NCBI RefSeq assembly: GCF_023952475.1
Contig: NZ_JALHRX010000003.1
Span: forward strand, 124,001 to 188,000
Length of the DNA stretch: 64,000 nt
Direction: 5' to 3'
DNA from: Cupriavidus sp. WGlv3
GTDB lineage: Bacteria > Pseudomonadota > Gammaproteobacteria > Burkholderiales > Burkholderiaceae
Shown: positions 28,690 to 37,223 of the stretch, piece by piece
Layout: each line of letters begins with the position of its first letter
How positions within the stretch are numbered: the stretch's first letter is position 1
Program-made: the position numbers and the translations under genes
Notes under the pieces: model-generated
The model's database searches: none
The model's input: only the letters and a program-made list of their open reading frames with translations
What the model was told of the DNA's origin: nothing

Positions 28690-29778
28690 TCAGAGCGCGA
28701 TGTCGATGTCGTACCAGTCTACCGCCGCGTCGCCCAGCGCGCCCACCTGCTGGGCCTCGCCGGCGACGAAGCTGTCGAGCGGACCGGCCGCGAGCATGGT
28801 CACGCACTGCAGCCGGTAGCGCGTGGCGCGCACGCGCGCGAATGGCAGGAACAGGCCAAGCGTCAGTGCGATCGCAATCAGGTTGGTGACGAAGATGAAA
28901 ACCATGCGCGCGGCGCTGACCTCGCTGCGGAACGCGTGCGGCGCCAGCGTGGTGTGGCTCCACACCACATTCTGCAGCCGCGCCATCAGGTAGGGGCTGA
29001 CCGCCAGCATGCCCAGGTAGAAGCCGGCGATGCCGAAGCCCAGCAGCGCCGCCGCCCCGAAATTGCCGATCCCCGGCGCCATCACGAAGCCGGCCACGGC
29101 CATCACCAGCGTGGCCGCCAGTACCACGCCGAAGGCGCGCAGGTAGGCCCGGTAGAAATCGCCCGCGCCGGCGTGGAAGCCGAACGGTGCGGTGCCGAAG
29201 CGGGTGTGGTTGTGCTGGTAGCGCTTGAAGCGCTGGTGCGCCACCGGCCCCAGCAAGCCCAGCGTGGCCACCGCCGCCAGCGGCCACAGCACGAATACCC
29301 GGTAGGCCTCGGCATCGCCGCCGGTAAAGCCGAAGCGCAGTCCGCGGTAGCTGGAGTTGGCCATGCGGAAGCGCAGCGAGCGCACCAGCAGCAACGGGAA
29401 CACCGCCAGCAGCACCAGCAGCATCGCCAGCGCGAGGAAGGGCGAGAAGGTCGACGCGAACTGGAACGCGAGCACCAGCCCGAACACGATGGCCCGGCCT
29501 TTCAGGATCGCCGACGGCTTGCCGTGGTAGTCGAAGCTGGCGCCGTCCAGCCGCGTATTGCGATAGAAGTACTGCAGCGTGCGCACCTTGGCCCAGGCGG
29601 AATAGATGCCCAGGGTGACGATGGTCAGCAGCGCATTGACGATCCAGATACGGAAATACTCGGAGCCCGACCCGGTGAAACTCAGCCCCAGCGGCCGCAG
29701 CGCGGCAGCGCGTGGGCCGGCGGGCGTTGCCGGTTCGGCCGATGTCGCGGCCAGGGTGAAATCGCTGCCAGCTTGCAT
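28690..29778 (-). CDS. YjgN/DUF898-family polytopic membrane protein
   Basis: This 362-residue inner-membrane protein of unknown function has six or more hydrophobic segments. The DUF898 hallmarks are clear twice: GSGSEYFRIWIVNALLTIVTLGIYSAWAKVRTLQYF near residue 36, and the second half FRSEVSAARMVFIFVTNLIAIALTLGLFLPFARVRATRY. It is the promoter-proximal partner of the M48 protease gene. The pairing recurs in proteobacteria, which suggests the protease acts on or with this protein; that is inference. Confidence 0.88.
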   Translation of the reverse strand: MQAGSDFTLAATSAEPATPAGPRAAALRPLGLSFTGSGSEYFRIWIVNALLTIVTLGIYSAWAKVRTLQYFYRNTRLDGASFDYHGKPSAILKGRAIVFGLVLAFQFASTFSPFLALAMLLVLLAVFPLLLVRSLRFRMANSSYRGLRFGFTGGDAEAYRVFVLWPLAAVATLGLLGPVAHQRFKRYQHNHTRFGTAPFGFHAGAGDFYRAYLRAFGVVLAATLVMAVAGFVMAPGIGNFGAAALLGFGIAGFYLGMLAVSPYLMARLQNVVWSHTTLAPHAFRSEVSAARMVFIFVTNLIAIALTLGLFLPFARVRATRYRLQCVTMLAAGPLDSFVAGEAQQVGALGDAAVDWYDIDIAL

Positions 29779-30468
29779 GGCGTGAGCTCCAGAGTGAGGT
29801 GCGATGGATACAGCGAAACCGGCGGGATACAGTCGGGGGAACCCGCGGTGACCAGCGCCTGTTTCAAATACGCAACGATGGCTATTCGGGCAATTGCGGC
29901 GACGGCCTCACATTCTGACACCGATAAATATCGCTAACGGCACAAATTGCATGGATGCCTGCCGCCAGCCTATGCCGCATGGTCCCCACCATGGGAAAAC
30001 CCTCGTAACACTTTGGAAACATCCTGTTACACTGATCTCATCCTGTAACAAATTTCGATTCGGTGCCATCCATAAAATCAAGGGCTTAGCCCGACTGGCA
30101 CGTAAATCGCTAGCGTCATTGTTACAAGATGAGCGGCGAGCCACAGCCGCCAACGGCAGTGCCAGGGGGGAGTACGGCTCTTCGGGTCGAGAGTTACGCT
30201 AGCCGCGCTGCACGGATCAAAGGGCACGGGAAAATCCACGCGCGTTGGCGCGTTTGCAACAGGGGTGGCGCAGGGCCAGCGCCAGGTCAATCCATGGACC
30301 CACGCGACGGATGCATTCGTATCCGCCAGCGATGAATCACGCAGTACGGCAGTTCTTTTCAGGCGCGGGCGTTTCCTTGCGGGGAGGCAAGGGACGCCCG
30401 CCGCACCTCACCACATCATTCCTGCTCAATTCTGCGCGCCCGATCTTGCGGCGCACCATCGAAAGTCC
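29779..30468. other. Long intergenic region between DUF898 and the malonate operon
   Basis: About 690 bp without a credible gene; reading frames are short or have unlikely composition. It is less GC-rich than its flanks, especially 29930-30130, and holds a cluster of GTWACA motifs, a CATGGT/ACCATG dyad (29978-29993) and probably the DUF898 promoter. It could encode a small RNA, but I see no clear terminator. Confidence 0.5.
30005..30050. promoter_or_regulatory. Phased GTWACA motif cluster
   Basis: GTAACA at 30005-30010, GTTACA at 30026-30031 and GTAACA at 30045-30050 lie about 20 bp apart, roughly two helical turns. The latter two share a CATCCTGTWACA context. A fourth GTTACA is at 30121-30126. 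The spacing suggests cooperative binding of one regulator on one face of the DNA. Regulator unknown. Confidence 0.4.
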
Positions 30469-30496
30469 TTGTATCGTTCGCGCCCTAATCCATAAT
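30469..30496 (+). promoter_or_regulatory. Candidate malonate operon promoter
   Basis: TTGTAT (30469-30474) and CATAAT (30491-30496) are 16 bp apart. The -10 lies inside the palindrome at 30490-30508, the arrangement expected for repression by the adjacent GntR protein. Confidence 0.5.
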
Positions 30497-30508
30497 TATG
30501 AATTATGG
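30490..30508. promoter_or_regulatory. Perfect palindrome, candidate GntR operator
   Basis: CCATAATTATGAATTATGG is a perfect inverted repeat with 8-bp arms and a 3-bp centre, strikingly AT-rich in this genome. It ends 48 bp before the regulator's ATG and covers the predicted -10. GntR-family repressors bind short dyads of this type at their own promoters. Confidence 0.6.
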
Positions 30509-30556
30509 GATCCGGTGCACACGCCATTGGATCCTCCGTGCGATACAGGAGGTGGC

Positions 30557-31306
30557 ATGCGCATCGTCCAGCAGGCGCTGTACCTGGAAGTGGCAGACCG
30601 GCTGCGCGCCATGATCGACGCGCATACGCTGGTGCCGGGCGCATGGATCGACGAAAGCGCGATGGCCGAAACGCTGGGCATCTCGCGCACGCCGCTGCGC
30701 GAGGCGCTCAAGGTGCTTGCCGCCGAAGGCCTGGTGCGGCTGGAGCCGCGCCGCGGCTGTTTCGTCAATGAACTGTCCGAGCAGGACCTGGACGAGATCT
30801 TTCCGCTGATGGCGCTGCTGGAAGGGCGCTGCGCCTATGAGGCCGCGCGCAACGCCACCCGCGCCGACCTCGACGCGCTCGACGGCCTGCATGCCGACCT
30901 GGCGCGCTATGCGCAGGCCGGCGATATCGACGCCTACTACGAGACCAACGCCCAGATCCATGAAGCGATCCAGCGGCTGGCGGGCAACCGCTGGCTGAGC
31001 GGGCTGATCAGCGACCTGCGCAAGGTGCTGCGGCTGTCGCGCCACAAGAGCCTGAAGCTGCCGGGGCGGATCCACGAATCCTGCGCCGAGCACCTGAGCG
31101 TGTTTGCCGCGCTCAAGGCGCGCGACCCGGAAGGCGCCGAAGCCATGATGAAGACCCACTTGCTGCGCCAGCGCGGCGCGCTGCAGGCGCTCGATGCCGG
31201 CGGCGCCGCAATGGCGCAGGACTTAACCGACGTAACCGACGTAACCGACGCAAAGGCGGCCGTGCGCGCCCCGCCGGCCTTGCGCGTGGCGGGCGCCGAA
31301 GACTAA
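30557..31306 (+). CDS. matR: GntR-family regulator (FCD type), probable malonate operon regulator
   Basis: This 249-residue repressor has a winged-helix N-terminus (YLEVADRLRAMIDAHTLVPGAWIDESAMAETLGISRTPLREALKVLAAEGLVRLEPRRG, residues 8-68). An all-helical FCD effector domain with metal-ligand histidines follows (NAQIHEAI, ESCAEHLSVFAAL). The ATG at 30557 has a perfect AGGAGGT ribosome site; the longer frame from 30245 is not credible. Near the C-terminus three perfect 9-bp repeats (31224-31250) encode TDV units. First gene of the malonate cluster, so MatR-like autoregulation in response to malonate or malonyl-CoA is inferred. Confidence 0.85.
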   Translation: MRIVQQALYLEVADRLRAMIDAHTLVPGAWIDESAMAETLGISRTPLREALKVLAAEGLVRLEPRRGCFVNELSEQDLDEIFPLMALLEGRCAYEAARNATRADLDALDGLHADLARYAQAGDIDAYYETNAQIHEAIQRLAGNRWLSGLISDLRKVLRLSRHKSLKLPGRIHESCAEHLSVFAALKARDPEGAEAMMKTHLLRQRGALQALDAGGAAMAQDLTDVTDVTDAKAAVRAPPALRVAGAED

Positions 31307-31376
31307 CTCCCGCACACCGCCACGCCAGTCAGCGTTTTCTCCCACGTTCACATCGATGCATCAAGGCAGGTACCGC

Positions 31377-32810
31377 ATGAACTCCTTCGATACGGGTGAC
31401 CAGAAGATCAGCGCGCCGCTGGGCGACAGCGAGCCGTCCAGCTCCAATATCCTGTCGCGGCTGGGCCGCTGGTGGGGGCGCAAGGGCGAGGGCGACGCCA
31501 AGGCCAATGGCGATGCCAGGGCCGCCACGCCGGCCGATGGCGAGGCGCCGCTGCCGGCGCGGGTGGTGCGCCGCCAGCGCGAGCAACTGCGCCTGTGCTT
31601 CGATGCGCGCCTGACCGACGGCGCCGCCAATGCCGCCGCGCAGGCCTGGCAGGCCGAATACGAAGCCGCCGGCGAGGCCACGCGGCGCGGCATGCTGGCG
31701 GTGCTGGCCGAAGTGGCCAGCAGCGGCAGCGAAGACGCCGCGGCCGATGGCGACAAGGGCGCGCGCGCGGGCCAGGCCCAGTCCAACGCCCGCATCCGTT
31801 TCTTCAAGCGGCTGGCCGCGCTGCATGGCCAGCGCGGCAACAGCGCCTGCGGCCTGCACTTCCTGATCCAGCTGCGCGCCGACATGCTGCGCTGGCAGCG
31901 CCGCATGCCCGGGCTGCGCCCGCTCGACGACGACCTCGAGGCCTTGTTCTCCAACTGGTTCGACGTCGGCCTGCTCGAACTGCAGCCGATCACCTGGGAC
32001 TCGCCCGCGTCGCTGCTGGAAAAGCTGATCCGATACGAGGCCGTGCACGAGATCGCCTCGTGGACCGACCTGCGCAACCGGCTCGATTCCGACCGCCGCT
32101 GCTATGCCTTCTTCCACCCGCGCATCCCGCGCGAGCCGCTGATCTTCGTCGAGGTGGCCTTTGCCCCCGAGATGGCCGCCGACGTCCATACCCTGCTGGA
32201 CGAAGCCGCGCCGCTGGAAGACCTGCGCCGCGTCAAGTGGGCGATCTTCTATTCGATCAGCAATACGCAGGCGGGGCTGCGCGGCGTCAGCTTCGGCAAC
32301 TTCCTGCTCAAGCGCGTGATCGAGGAAGTGCAGCGTGAATTCCCCAAGGTGAAGCAGTTCGCCACGCTGTCGCCGATCCCCGGCTTTGCCGACTGGCTGC
32401 GCAAGCAGGACGGCGACGCCGTGGCGCGCGTGCTGGGCGACAAGCGGCTGGCGCGCTGGAGCGAGCGCCACGGCAACGCGCCCGCCGACGGCGCGGCGTG
32501 GCTGGAGGCGCTGGCACCGGATGCCGCCGATGCCGTGGTGCGCGACACCGCGCTGACCCTGGCCGCGCATTTCCTGGTGCGCGAACGCAACCAGTCGATG
32601 CCGGCCGACCCGGTGGCGCGTTTCCACCTCGGCAACGGCGCCTGCGTGGAACGGCTCAACTGGGGCGCCGACCTGTCGCGCAAGGGCCGCAGCCAGAGCT
32701 GCGGCATGATGGTCAATTACCTTTACGTGCCCGAGGCGCTGGATGACAATCTGGCACGCCTGGGCGCAGGCAACCCGCGCATCAGCCGCAGCGTCGGGAA
32801 GCTGCTGTGA
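31377..32810 (+). CDS. matA: Malonyl-CoA decarboxylase
   Basis: This 477-residue enzyme decarboxylates malonyl-CoA to acetyl-CoA. The N-terminal helical domain includes the conserved GLHFLIQLRADMLRW. The GNAT-like catalytic domain shows FFHPRIPREPLIFVEVAF, the catalytic serine region FATLSPIPGFADWL and the histidine in ARFHLGNGACVERLNW. The SQSCGMMVNYLYVPEALDDN end is diagnostic. The first 60 residues are poorly conserved. ATG 31377 with AAGGCAGG ahead is preferred over 31356. It acts with the MatB synthetase in the same operon. Confidence 0.94.
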   Translation: MNSFDTGDQKISAPLGDSEPSSSNILSRLGRWWGRKGEGDAKANGDARAATPADGEAPLPARVVRRQREQLRLCFDARLTDGAANAAAQAWQAEYEAAGEATRRGMLAVLAEVASSGSEDAAADGDKGARAGQAQSNARIRFFKRLAALHGQRGNSACGLHFLIQLRADMLRWQRRMPGLRPLDDDLEALFSNWFDVGLLELQPITWDSPASLLEKLIRYEAVHEIASWTDLRNRLDSDRRCYAFFHPRIPREPLIFVEVAFAPEMAADVHTLLDEAAPLEDLRRVKWAIFYSISNTQAGLRGVSFGNFLLKRVIEEVQREFPKVKQFATLSPIPGFADWLRKQDGDAVARVLGDKRLARWSERHGNAPADGAAWLEALAPDAADAVVRDTALTLAAHFLVRERNQSMPADPVARFHLGNGACVERLNWGADLSRKGRSQSCGMMVNYLYVPEALDDNLARLGAGNPRISRSVGKLL

Positions 32811-32975
32811 TCCTGGTCCGGTCACGGGAATCGCCCTTGCCCTCGTACTCGCGGCGCCGCGCGCGCCGCGTCGTTTTGTCGGGAGCCACGTCGTAGAAGC
32901 AAAGCCAGCCGCGCAGTGCCCATGCGGGCGCGCGCGGCCATCAGATTGACTTTCCAGAAGAGAGAGGAGACAAAG

Positions 32976-33986
32976 ATGAATCGTCGTCAGTTCAGCCTGG
33001 CCGCCTGCGCGCGCGCAGCGGCCCTGGTCCTTGGCGTGGCCGGCATCGGTGCCGGCGCCATGCTCGCCGCCCCCGCGCACGCAGATACCTGGCCGTCCAA
33101 GCCGGTCACCGTGATCGTGCCGTTCCCCGCCGGCGGCGGCACCGACGCCTTCGCGCGCCCGCTGACCGCACAGCTCTCCAAGCAGCTCGGCAAGCAGTTC
33201 GTGATCGACAACCGCGGCGGCGCCGGCGGCACGGTCGGCGCCAGCCTCGCGTCCAAGGCCGCGCCGGACGGCTACACCGTATTTATCGGCGGTGCCCACC
33301 ACGCCATCGCGCCGTCGTTCTACAAGAAGCTGGACTACGACATCGAGAAGGACTTCATTCCGGTCACGGTGATCGCGCAGCCGCCGCAGGTGGTGGTGGT
33401 CAATCCCAACCGCGTCAAGGCCAACACGCTGCAGGAGCTGATCGCCTACGCCCGCGCCAATCCCGGCAAGCTCAACTACGGCTCGGCCGGCAACGGCTCG
33501 TCGCACCACCTGGCGGGCGAGCTGTTCAAGATCCAGACCAAGACCTTCATCACCCATATCCCGTACAAGGGCGCCGGCCCGGCACTGTCCGACCTGATCG
33601 CGGGCCAGGTCGACCTGATGTTCGACGGGCTTGGCTCGTCGGCGCAGCATATCCGCGCGGGCCGTATCAAGGCGCTGGCGGTGGCGTCGAACAAGCGCTC
33701 GCCCGCCTTCCCCAACGTGCCGACCGCGGCCGAGGCCGGCGTGCCTAACTATGAGGTCTCGACCTGGTACGCGATGTGGGTGCCCAAGGGCACGCCCAAA
33801 GAGATCGTCGACCGCCTCTACGCCGAGACCGAGAAGGCGCTGAACACGCCGGAGCTGAAGCAGGTCTGGCTGAACAACGGCTCGGAAACGCCGGCGTTCA
33901 CGCCGGAACAGTTCGGCCAGTTCCAGCACGCCGAGATTCGCCGCTGGGCCCAGGTGGTGCAGCAGTCCGGCGCCAAGATGGACTGA
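32976..33986 (+). CDS. Bug-family (tripartite tricarboxylate transporter) periplasmic binding protein
   Basis: This 336-residue extracytoplasmic receptor has a signal peptide (residues 1-36, ending APAHA), then DTWPSKPVTVIVPFPAGGGTDAFARPL, the Bug hallmark. IDNRGGAGGTVGASLASKAAPDGYTV and FDGLGSSAQHIRAGRIKALAVAS follow. A strong AGAGAGGAG ribosome site precedes the ATG. Inside the malonate operon its ligand is probably malonate or a related dicarboxylate. No TctA/TctB membrane genes are nearby, so it must use a remote transporter or act as a sensor. Confidence 0.9.
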   Translation: MNRRQFSLAACARAAALVLGVAGIGAGAMLAAPAHADTWPSKPVTVIVPFPAGGGTDAFARPLTAQLSKQLGKQFVIDNRGGAGGTVGASLASKAAPDGYTVFIGGAHHAIAPSFYKKLDYDIEKDFIPVTVIAQPPQVVVVNPNRVKANTLQELIAYARANPGKLNYGSAGNGSSHHLAGELFKIQTKTFITHIPYKGAGPALSDLIAGQVDLMFDGLGSSAQHIRAGRIKALAVASNKRSPAFPNVPTAAEAGVPNYEVSTWYAMWVPKGTPKEIVDRLYAETEKALNTPELKQVWLNNGSETPAFTPEQFGQFQHAEIRRWAQVVQQSGAKMD

Positions 33987-34025
33987 CGCCATGCCCATGC
34001 CGATCCGAAGCCGGGGGATGCGCCC

Positions 34026-34808
34026 ATGAGCGGCACCGTGCGCTTTGCCACGCAGGGCACCACCGCCACCGTGACGCTGGCGCACGCGGGCAAGCTCAAC
34101 GCCATTTCCGCCCAGATGTGGCGCGAGCTGGCGGCGGGCTTTGCGCGCCTGTCGTCTGATACTTCGCTGCGCTGCGTGGTGGTGCGCGGCGCCGACGGCA
34201 ACTTTGCCGCCGGGGCCGACATTGCCGAGTTTCCCGCCGAGCGCGGCGACGAGGCGGCGGTGCGCCACTATCACATGGCCACCATCGCGCCCGCGCTGGC
34301 GGCGGTGGCGCAATGCACGCATCCCACCGTGGCGATGATCGAAGGCGTGTGCGTGGGCGGCGGGCTGGAAATCGCCTGCCATTGCGACCTGCGCATCGCC
34401 GCGTCGGACAGCCGCTTCGGCGTGCCGATCAACCGGCTGGGCTTCCCGATGGCGCCCGGCGAGCTGCACGGCCTGCTGGCGCTGGCCGGCCGGGCCGCGG
34501 CGCTGGAGATCCTGCTCGAGGGCCGCGTTTTCGATGCCGCCGAGGCGCGTGACAAAGGCCTGCTGACCCGCGTGGTCGAGCCCGCCGCGCTGGCCGCCGA
34601 AGTCGACGCCACGGTGCGCCGCATCGCCGCGGGGGCGCCCGCCGCGGCGCGCATCAACAAGGCCACCATCCACCGGCTGGCACCGTCGCCGGCGCCGCTG
34701 TCGCCGGCCGAGCTGGACGCGCATTTCGCCTATGCCGAAGGCGCGGACCACGCGGAAGGTGTCGCGGCCTTCCTGGCGCGCCGGCCACCACAGTTCCGCG
34801 GGGAGTAG
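34026..34808 (+). CDS. Enoyl-CoA hydratase/isomerase family protein
   Basis: This 260-residue crotonase-fold enzyme has oxyanion-hole segments RGADGNFAAGADIAEFP (about 54-70) and IEGVCVGGGLEIACHCDLRIAASDSRFGVP (about 105-134). The GGGLE/Glu position that often provides the general acid-base is present; the second glutamate site is less clear. It lies 39 bp after the Bug gene and 69 bp before matB. Its substrate in malonate metabolism is not obvious; it may act on a substituted malonyl- or related acyl-CoA. Specificity is not predictable. Confidence 0.85.
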   Translation: MSGTVRFATQGTTATVTLAHAGKLNAISAQMWRELAAGFARLSSDTSLRCVVVRGADGNFAAGADIAEFPAERGDEAAVRHYHMATIAPALAAVAQCTHPTVAMIEGVCVGGGLEIACHCDLRIAASDSRFGVPINRLGFPMAPGELHGLLALAGRAAALEILLEGRVFDAAEARDKGLLTRVVEPAALAAEVDATVRRIAAGAPAAARINKATIHRLAPSPAPLSPAELDAHFAYAEGADHAEGVAAFLARRPPQFRGE

Positions 34809-34877
34809 GGCGCGCCGACGGCACTGCTTCCCATCATCGATGTCTTCGCTTTTTCAGCCTTTCGTTCGCTTCCTGCC

Positions 34878-36431
34878 ATGAACGCCAACCTGTTCGCCCT
34901 GTTCGAATCCCGCTTCCCCGCTGACCGTACCGCCTGCTGCATCGAGACGCACGACGGCCTGTACTACAGCTGGGACGACCTTGACCGCGCCACCGCCAAG
35001 CTGGCCAACCTGCTGGCTTCGCTGCACCTGCCCGAAGGGGCGCGCGTGGCGGTGCAGGTGGAAAAATCGCCCGAAGCGCTGTTCCTGTACCTGGCCACGC
35101 TGCGTGCCGGCTACGTCTACCTGCCGCTGAACACGGCCTACCAGGAGGCCGAGATCGATTACTTCGTCGGCAATGCCGAGCCGTCGGTGGTGGTCTGCAG
35201 CAGCAAGAACTTCGGCTGGGTCTCCAAGGTCGCGTTCCGCCACGGCGTGAACCATGTGTTTACGCTGGACGACGACCGCAGCGGCTCGCTGCTGTCGCGC
35301 GCGGCGGGCAAGCCCGACACCTTCGAGACGGTGGCGCGCGCCGACGATGACCTCGCCGCCATCCTCTATACCTCCGGCACCACCGGCCGCAGCAAGGGCG
35401 CGATGCTGAGCCACGGCAACCTGGCCTCCAACGCGCAGACGCTGCACGATTTCTGGGGCTGGCGCAGCGACGACGTGCTGCTGCACATGCTGCCGATCTT
35501 CCATGTGCACGGCCTGTTCGTCGCCTCGCATGGCGCGCTGCTGGCCGGTGCCAAGATGATCTGGGCGCCCAGGCTGGACATGGCGCAAGTGCTGAAATTC
35601 CTGCCGCGCTGCACCGTGATGATGGGCGTGCCGACCTACTACGTACGCATGCTGCAGGAGCCGCGCTTCGACGACGACACCTGCCGCCGCATGCGCCTGT
35701 TCGTCTCGGGTTCGGCGCCGCTGCTGCTGGAAACCTTCGACGCCTTCCGCGAGCGCACCGGCCATACCATCCTGGAACGCTACGGCATGAGCGAGACCGT
35801 GATGCTGGTGTCCAACCCCTATGATCCGGCGCTGGGCGAGCGCATCGGCGGCACCGTCGGCATGCCGCTGCCGGGCGTGTCGGTGCGCGTGGTCGACGGC
35901 GACGGCAAGCGCTGCGCGCCGGGCGAGATCGGCAACGTCGAGGTGCAGGGCCCGAACGTGTTCAAGGGCTACTGGCGCATGCCGGAAAAAACCCGGGAAG
36001 AGTTCACCGACGACGGCTGGTTCAAGACCGGCGACGTCGGCCGCTTCGGTGGCGCCATCGTCAGCCAGGCCGGCGAGCGCGCCGTGCCGGACCACTACCT
36101 GACCATCGTCGGGCGCAGCAAGGACCTGATCATCTCGGGCGGCTACAACGTCTACCCGAAGGAAATCGAGAGCTTTATCGACGAGATGCCGGGCGTGGCG
36201 GAGAGCGCCGTGATCGGCGTGCCGCACGCGGATTTCGGCGAGGCGGTGGTGGCGGTGGTGGTGCGCAAGCCCGGTGCGGACATCGACGAGGGCGCGCTGA
36301 TCGGCACCCTCAAGGGCCGCATCGCCAACTTCAAGGTGCCCAAGCGCGTGCACGTGGTGGACGAGCTGCCGCGCAACACCATGGGCAAGGTGCAGAAGAA
36401 CGTGCTGCGGGAGAAGTTTGCGGCGCTGTGA
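34878..36431 (+). CDS. matB: Malonyl-CoA synthetase (acyl-CoA synthetase family)
   Basis: This 517-residue ANL-superfamily enzyme activates malonate with ATP and CoA. The P-loop YTSGTTGRSKGAML is near residues 165-178, A5 ERYGMSETVML near 297, and the C-terminal lysine in NTMGKVQKN (Lys504). Overall sequence, including LPIFHVHGLFVASHGAL, matches MatB rather than general acyl-CoA synthetases. The hinge motif GDVGRFGG is followed by about 14 extra residues before YLTIVGRSKDLIISGGYNVYP, longer than the usual loop. Operon with matA. Confidence 0.92.
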   Translation: MNANLFALFESRFPADRTACCIETHDGLYYSWDDLDRATAKLANLLASLHLPEGARVAVQVEKSPEALFLYLATLRAGYVYLPLNTAYQEAEIDYFVGNAEPSVVVCSSKNFGWVSKVAFRHGVNHVFTLDDDRSGSLLSRAAGKPDTFETVARADDDLAAILYTSGTTGRSKGAMLSHGNLASNAQTLHDFWGWRSDDVLLHMLPIFHVHGLFVASHGALLAGAKMIWAPRLDMAQVLKFLPRCTVMMGVPTYYVRMLQEPRFDDDTCRRMRLFVSGSAPLLLETFDAFRERTGHTILERYGMSETVMLVSNPYDPALGERIGGTVGMPLPGVSVRVVDGDGKRCAPGEIGNVEVQGPNVFKGYWRMPEKTREEFTDDGWFKTGDVGRFGGAIVSQAGERAVPDHYLTIVGRSKDLIISGGYNVYPKEIESFIDEMPGVAESAVIGVPHADFGEAVVAVVVRKPGADIDEGALIGTLKGRIANFKVPKRVHVVDELPRNTMGKVQKNVLREKFAAL

Positions 36432-36454
36432 GGAACCGCAGAAAGCTGGGTTTG

Positions 36455-36482
36455 CTCCCTCTCCCGCAAGCGGGAGAGGGAG
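36455..36482. repeat. REPIN-type single hairpin, copy 3 (partial)
   Basis: A perfect hairpin has 12-bp arms (CTCCCTCTCCCG and its complement) and a CAAG loop, starting 24 bp after the matB stop. It equals the last arm of the repeats at 19050-19181 and 24699-24826. It could also slow or end transcription of the malonate operon. Confidence 0.75.
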
Positions 36483-36524
36483 TACGCAGTCGCAAGGCTG
36501 GCGGTCTCGCTTATTCCAGTATCT

Positions 36525-37223
36525 TTACTTCAGCATCTGCACCGACCCATTCACCGACACCGTGACCTGGGTCTTGCCGCCTTCGACCGGTACCGGCACC
36601 GCGGCGTCAGCCATCATGGCCTTGGCGGCGCCGTACATGCGCGGCACCGGCGGCACCATGCCGGTCTCGTTCACGCTGACTTCGCGGATGGTGTAGCTGT
36701 TGTAGCCGAACAGCTTGGTGGTGGCCTGCGCCTTGCTGCGGAACGAGGCGATGGCCTGTTCGGCGAGCTTGGCCTCGGCCGCCTCGCGCGCTTCGCGCGA
36801 CAGTGAGAAGGCGATGTTCTGCACCTGCATCTGGCTGGTCAGTTCGCCCGCGAGCTTGGACACCGCCGAGAAATCGCGCGACTTCAGGATGACCTCCGAG
36901 CGCCCGCGCCAGGTGCTGATGCGGCCGTTGCGGTCGGTGCTGGGGTGGATGGTGAAGCCGCCGGATTCGGCGGTCACGCCCTGTACGCGGCGCGCCTGCG
37001 TGATGACCGTCTGGGTCCGGGTCGACAAGGCCGAGGAAATCGCCGCCGGTTCCGCGCCTTCCTGCTCCGCGGCCAGCGTCAGGTGCACGATATCGGTCGG
37101 CACTTCGGTGACGGCCTGCGCGGTCAGCGACAGCACGCCCGACGGCGTTTCGGTGGGACCGCCGTGGGCCGAGGCGACGACGGCGGTGGTGCCGAGCAGG
37201 GTGGCGGCGAGCCATTGTTTCAT
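36525..37223 (-). CDS. SIMPL-domain (DUF541/YggE-like) periplasmic protein
   Basis: This 232-residue exported protein has signal peptide MKQWLAATLLGTTAVVASAHG, then LSLTAQAVTEVPTDIVHLTLAAEQEG, the SIMPL start, and the C-terminal REVSVNETGMVPPVPRMYGAAKAM and KTQVTVSVNGSVQMLK strands. YggE relatives are linked to oxidative stress defence; the molecular role is unknown. Single gene, convergent with matB. Confidence 0.88.
   Translation of the reverse strand: MKQWLAATLLGTTAVVASAHGGPTETPSGVLSLTAQAVTEVPTDIVHLTLAAEQEGAEPAAISSALSTRTQTVITQARRVQGVTAESGGFTIHPSTDRNGRISTWRGRSEVILKSRDFSAVSKLAGELTSQMQVQNIAFSLSREAREAAEAKLAEQAIASFRSKAQATTKLFGYNSYTIREVSVNETGMVPPVPRMYGAAKAMMADAAVPVPVEGGKTQVTVSVNGSVQMLK

Noticed and set aside
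31329-34751. 1140-codon minus-strand open frame across the malonate operon
   Set aside because: It is antisense to matA, the Bug gene and the hydratase, all well supported. It has low-complexity composition with no recognisable domain.
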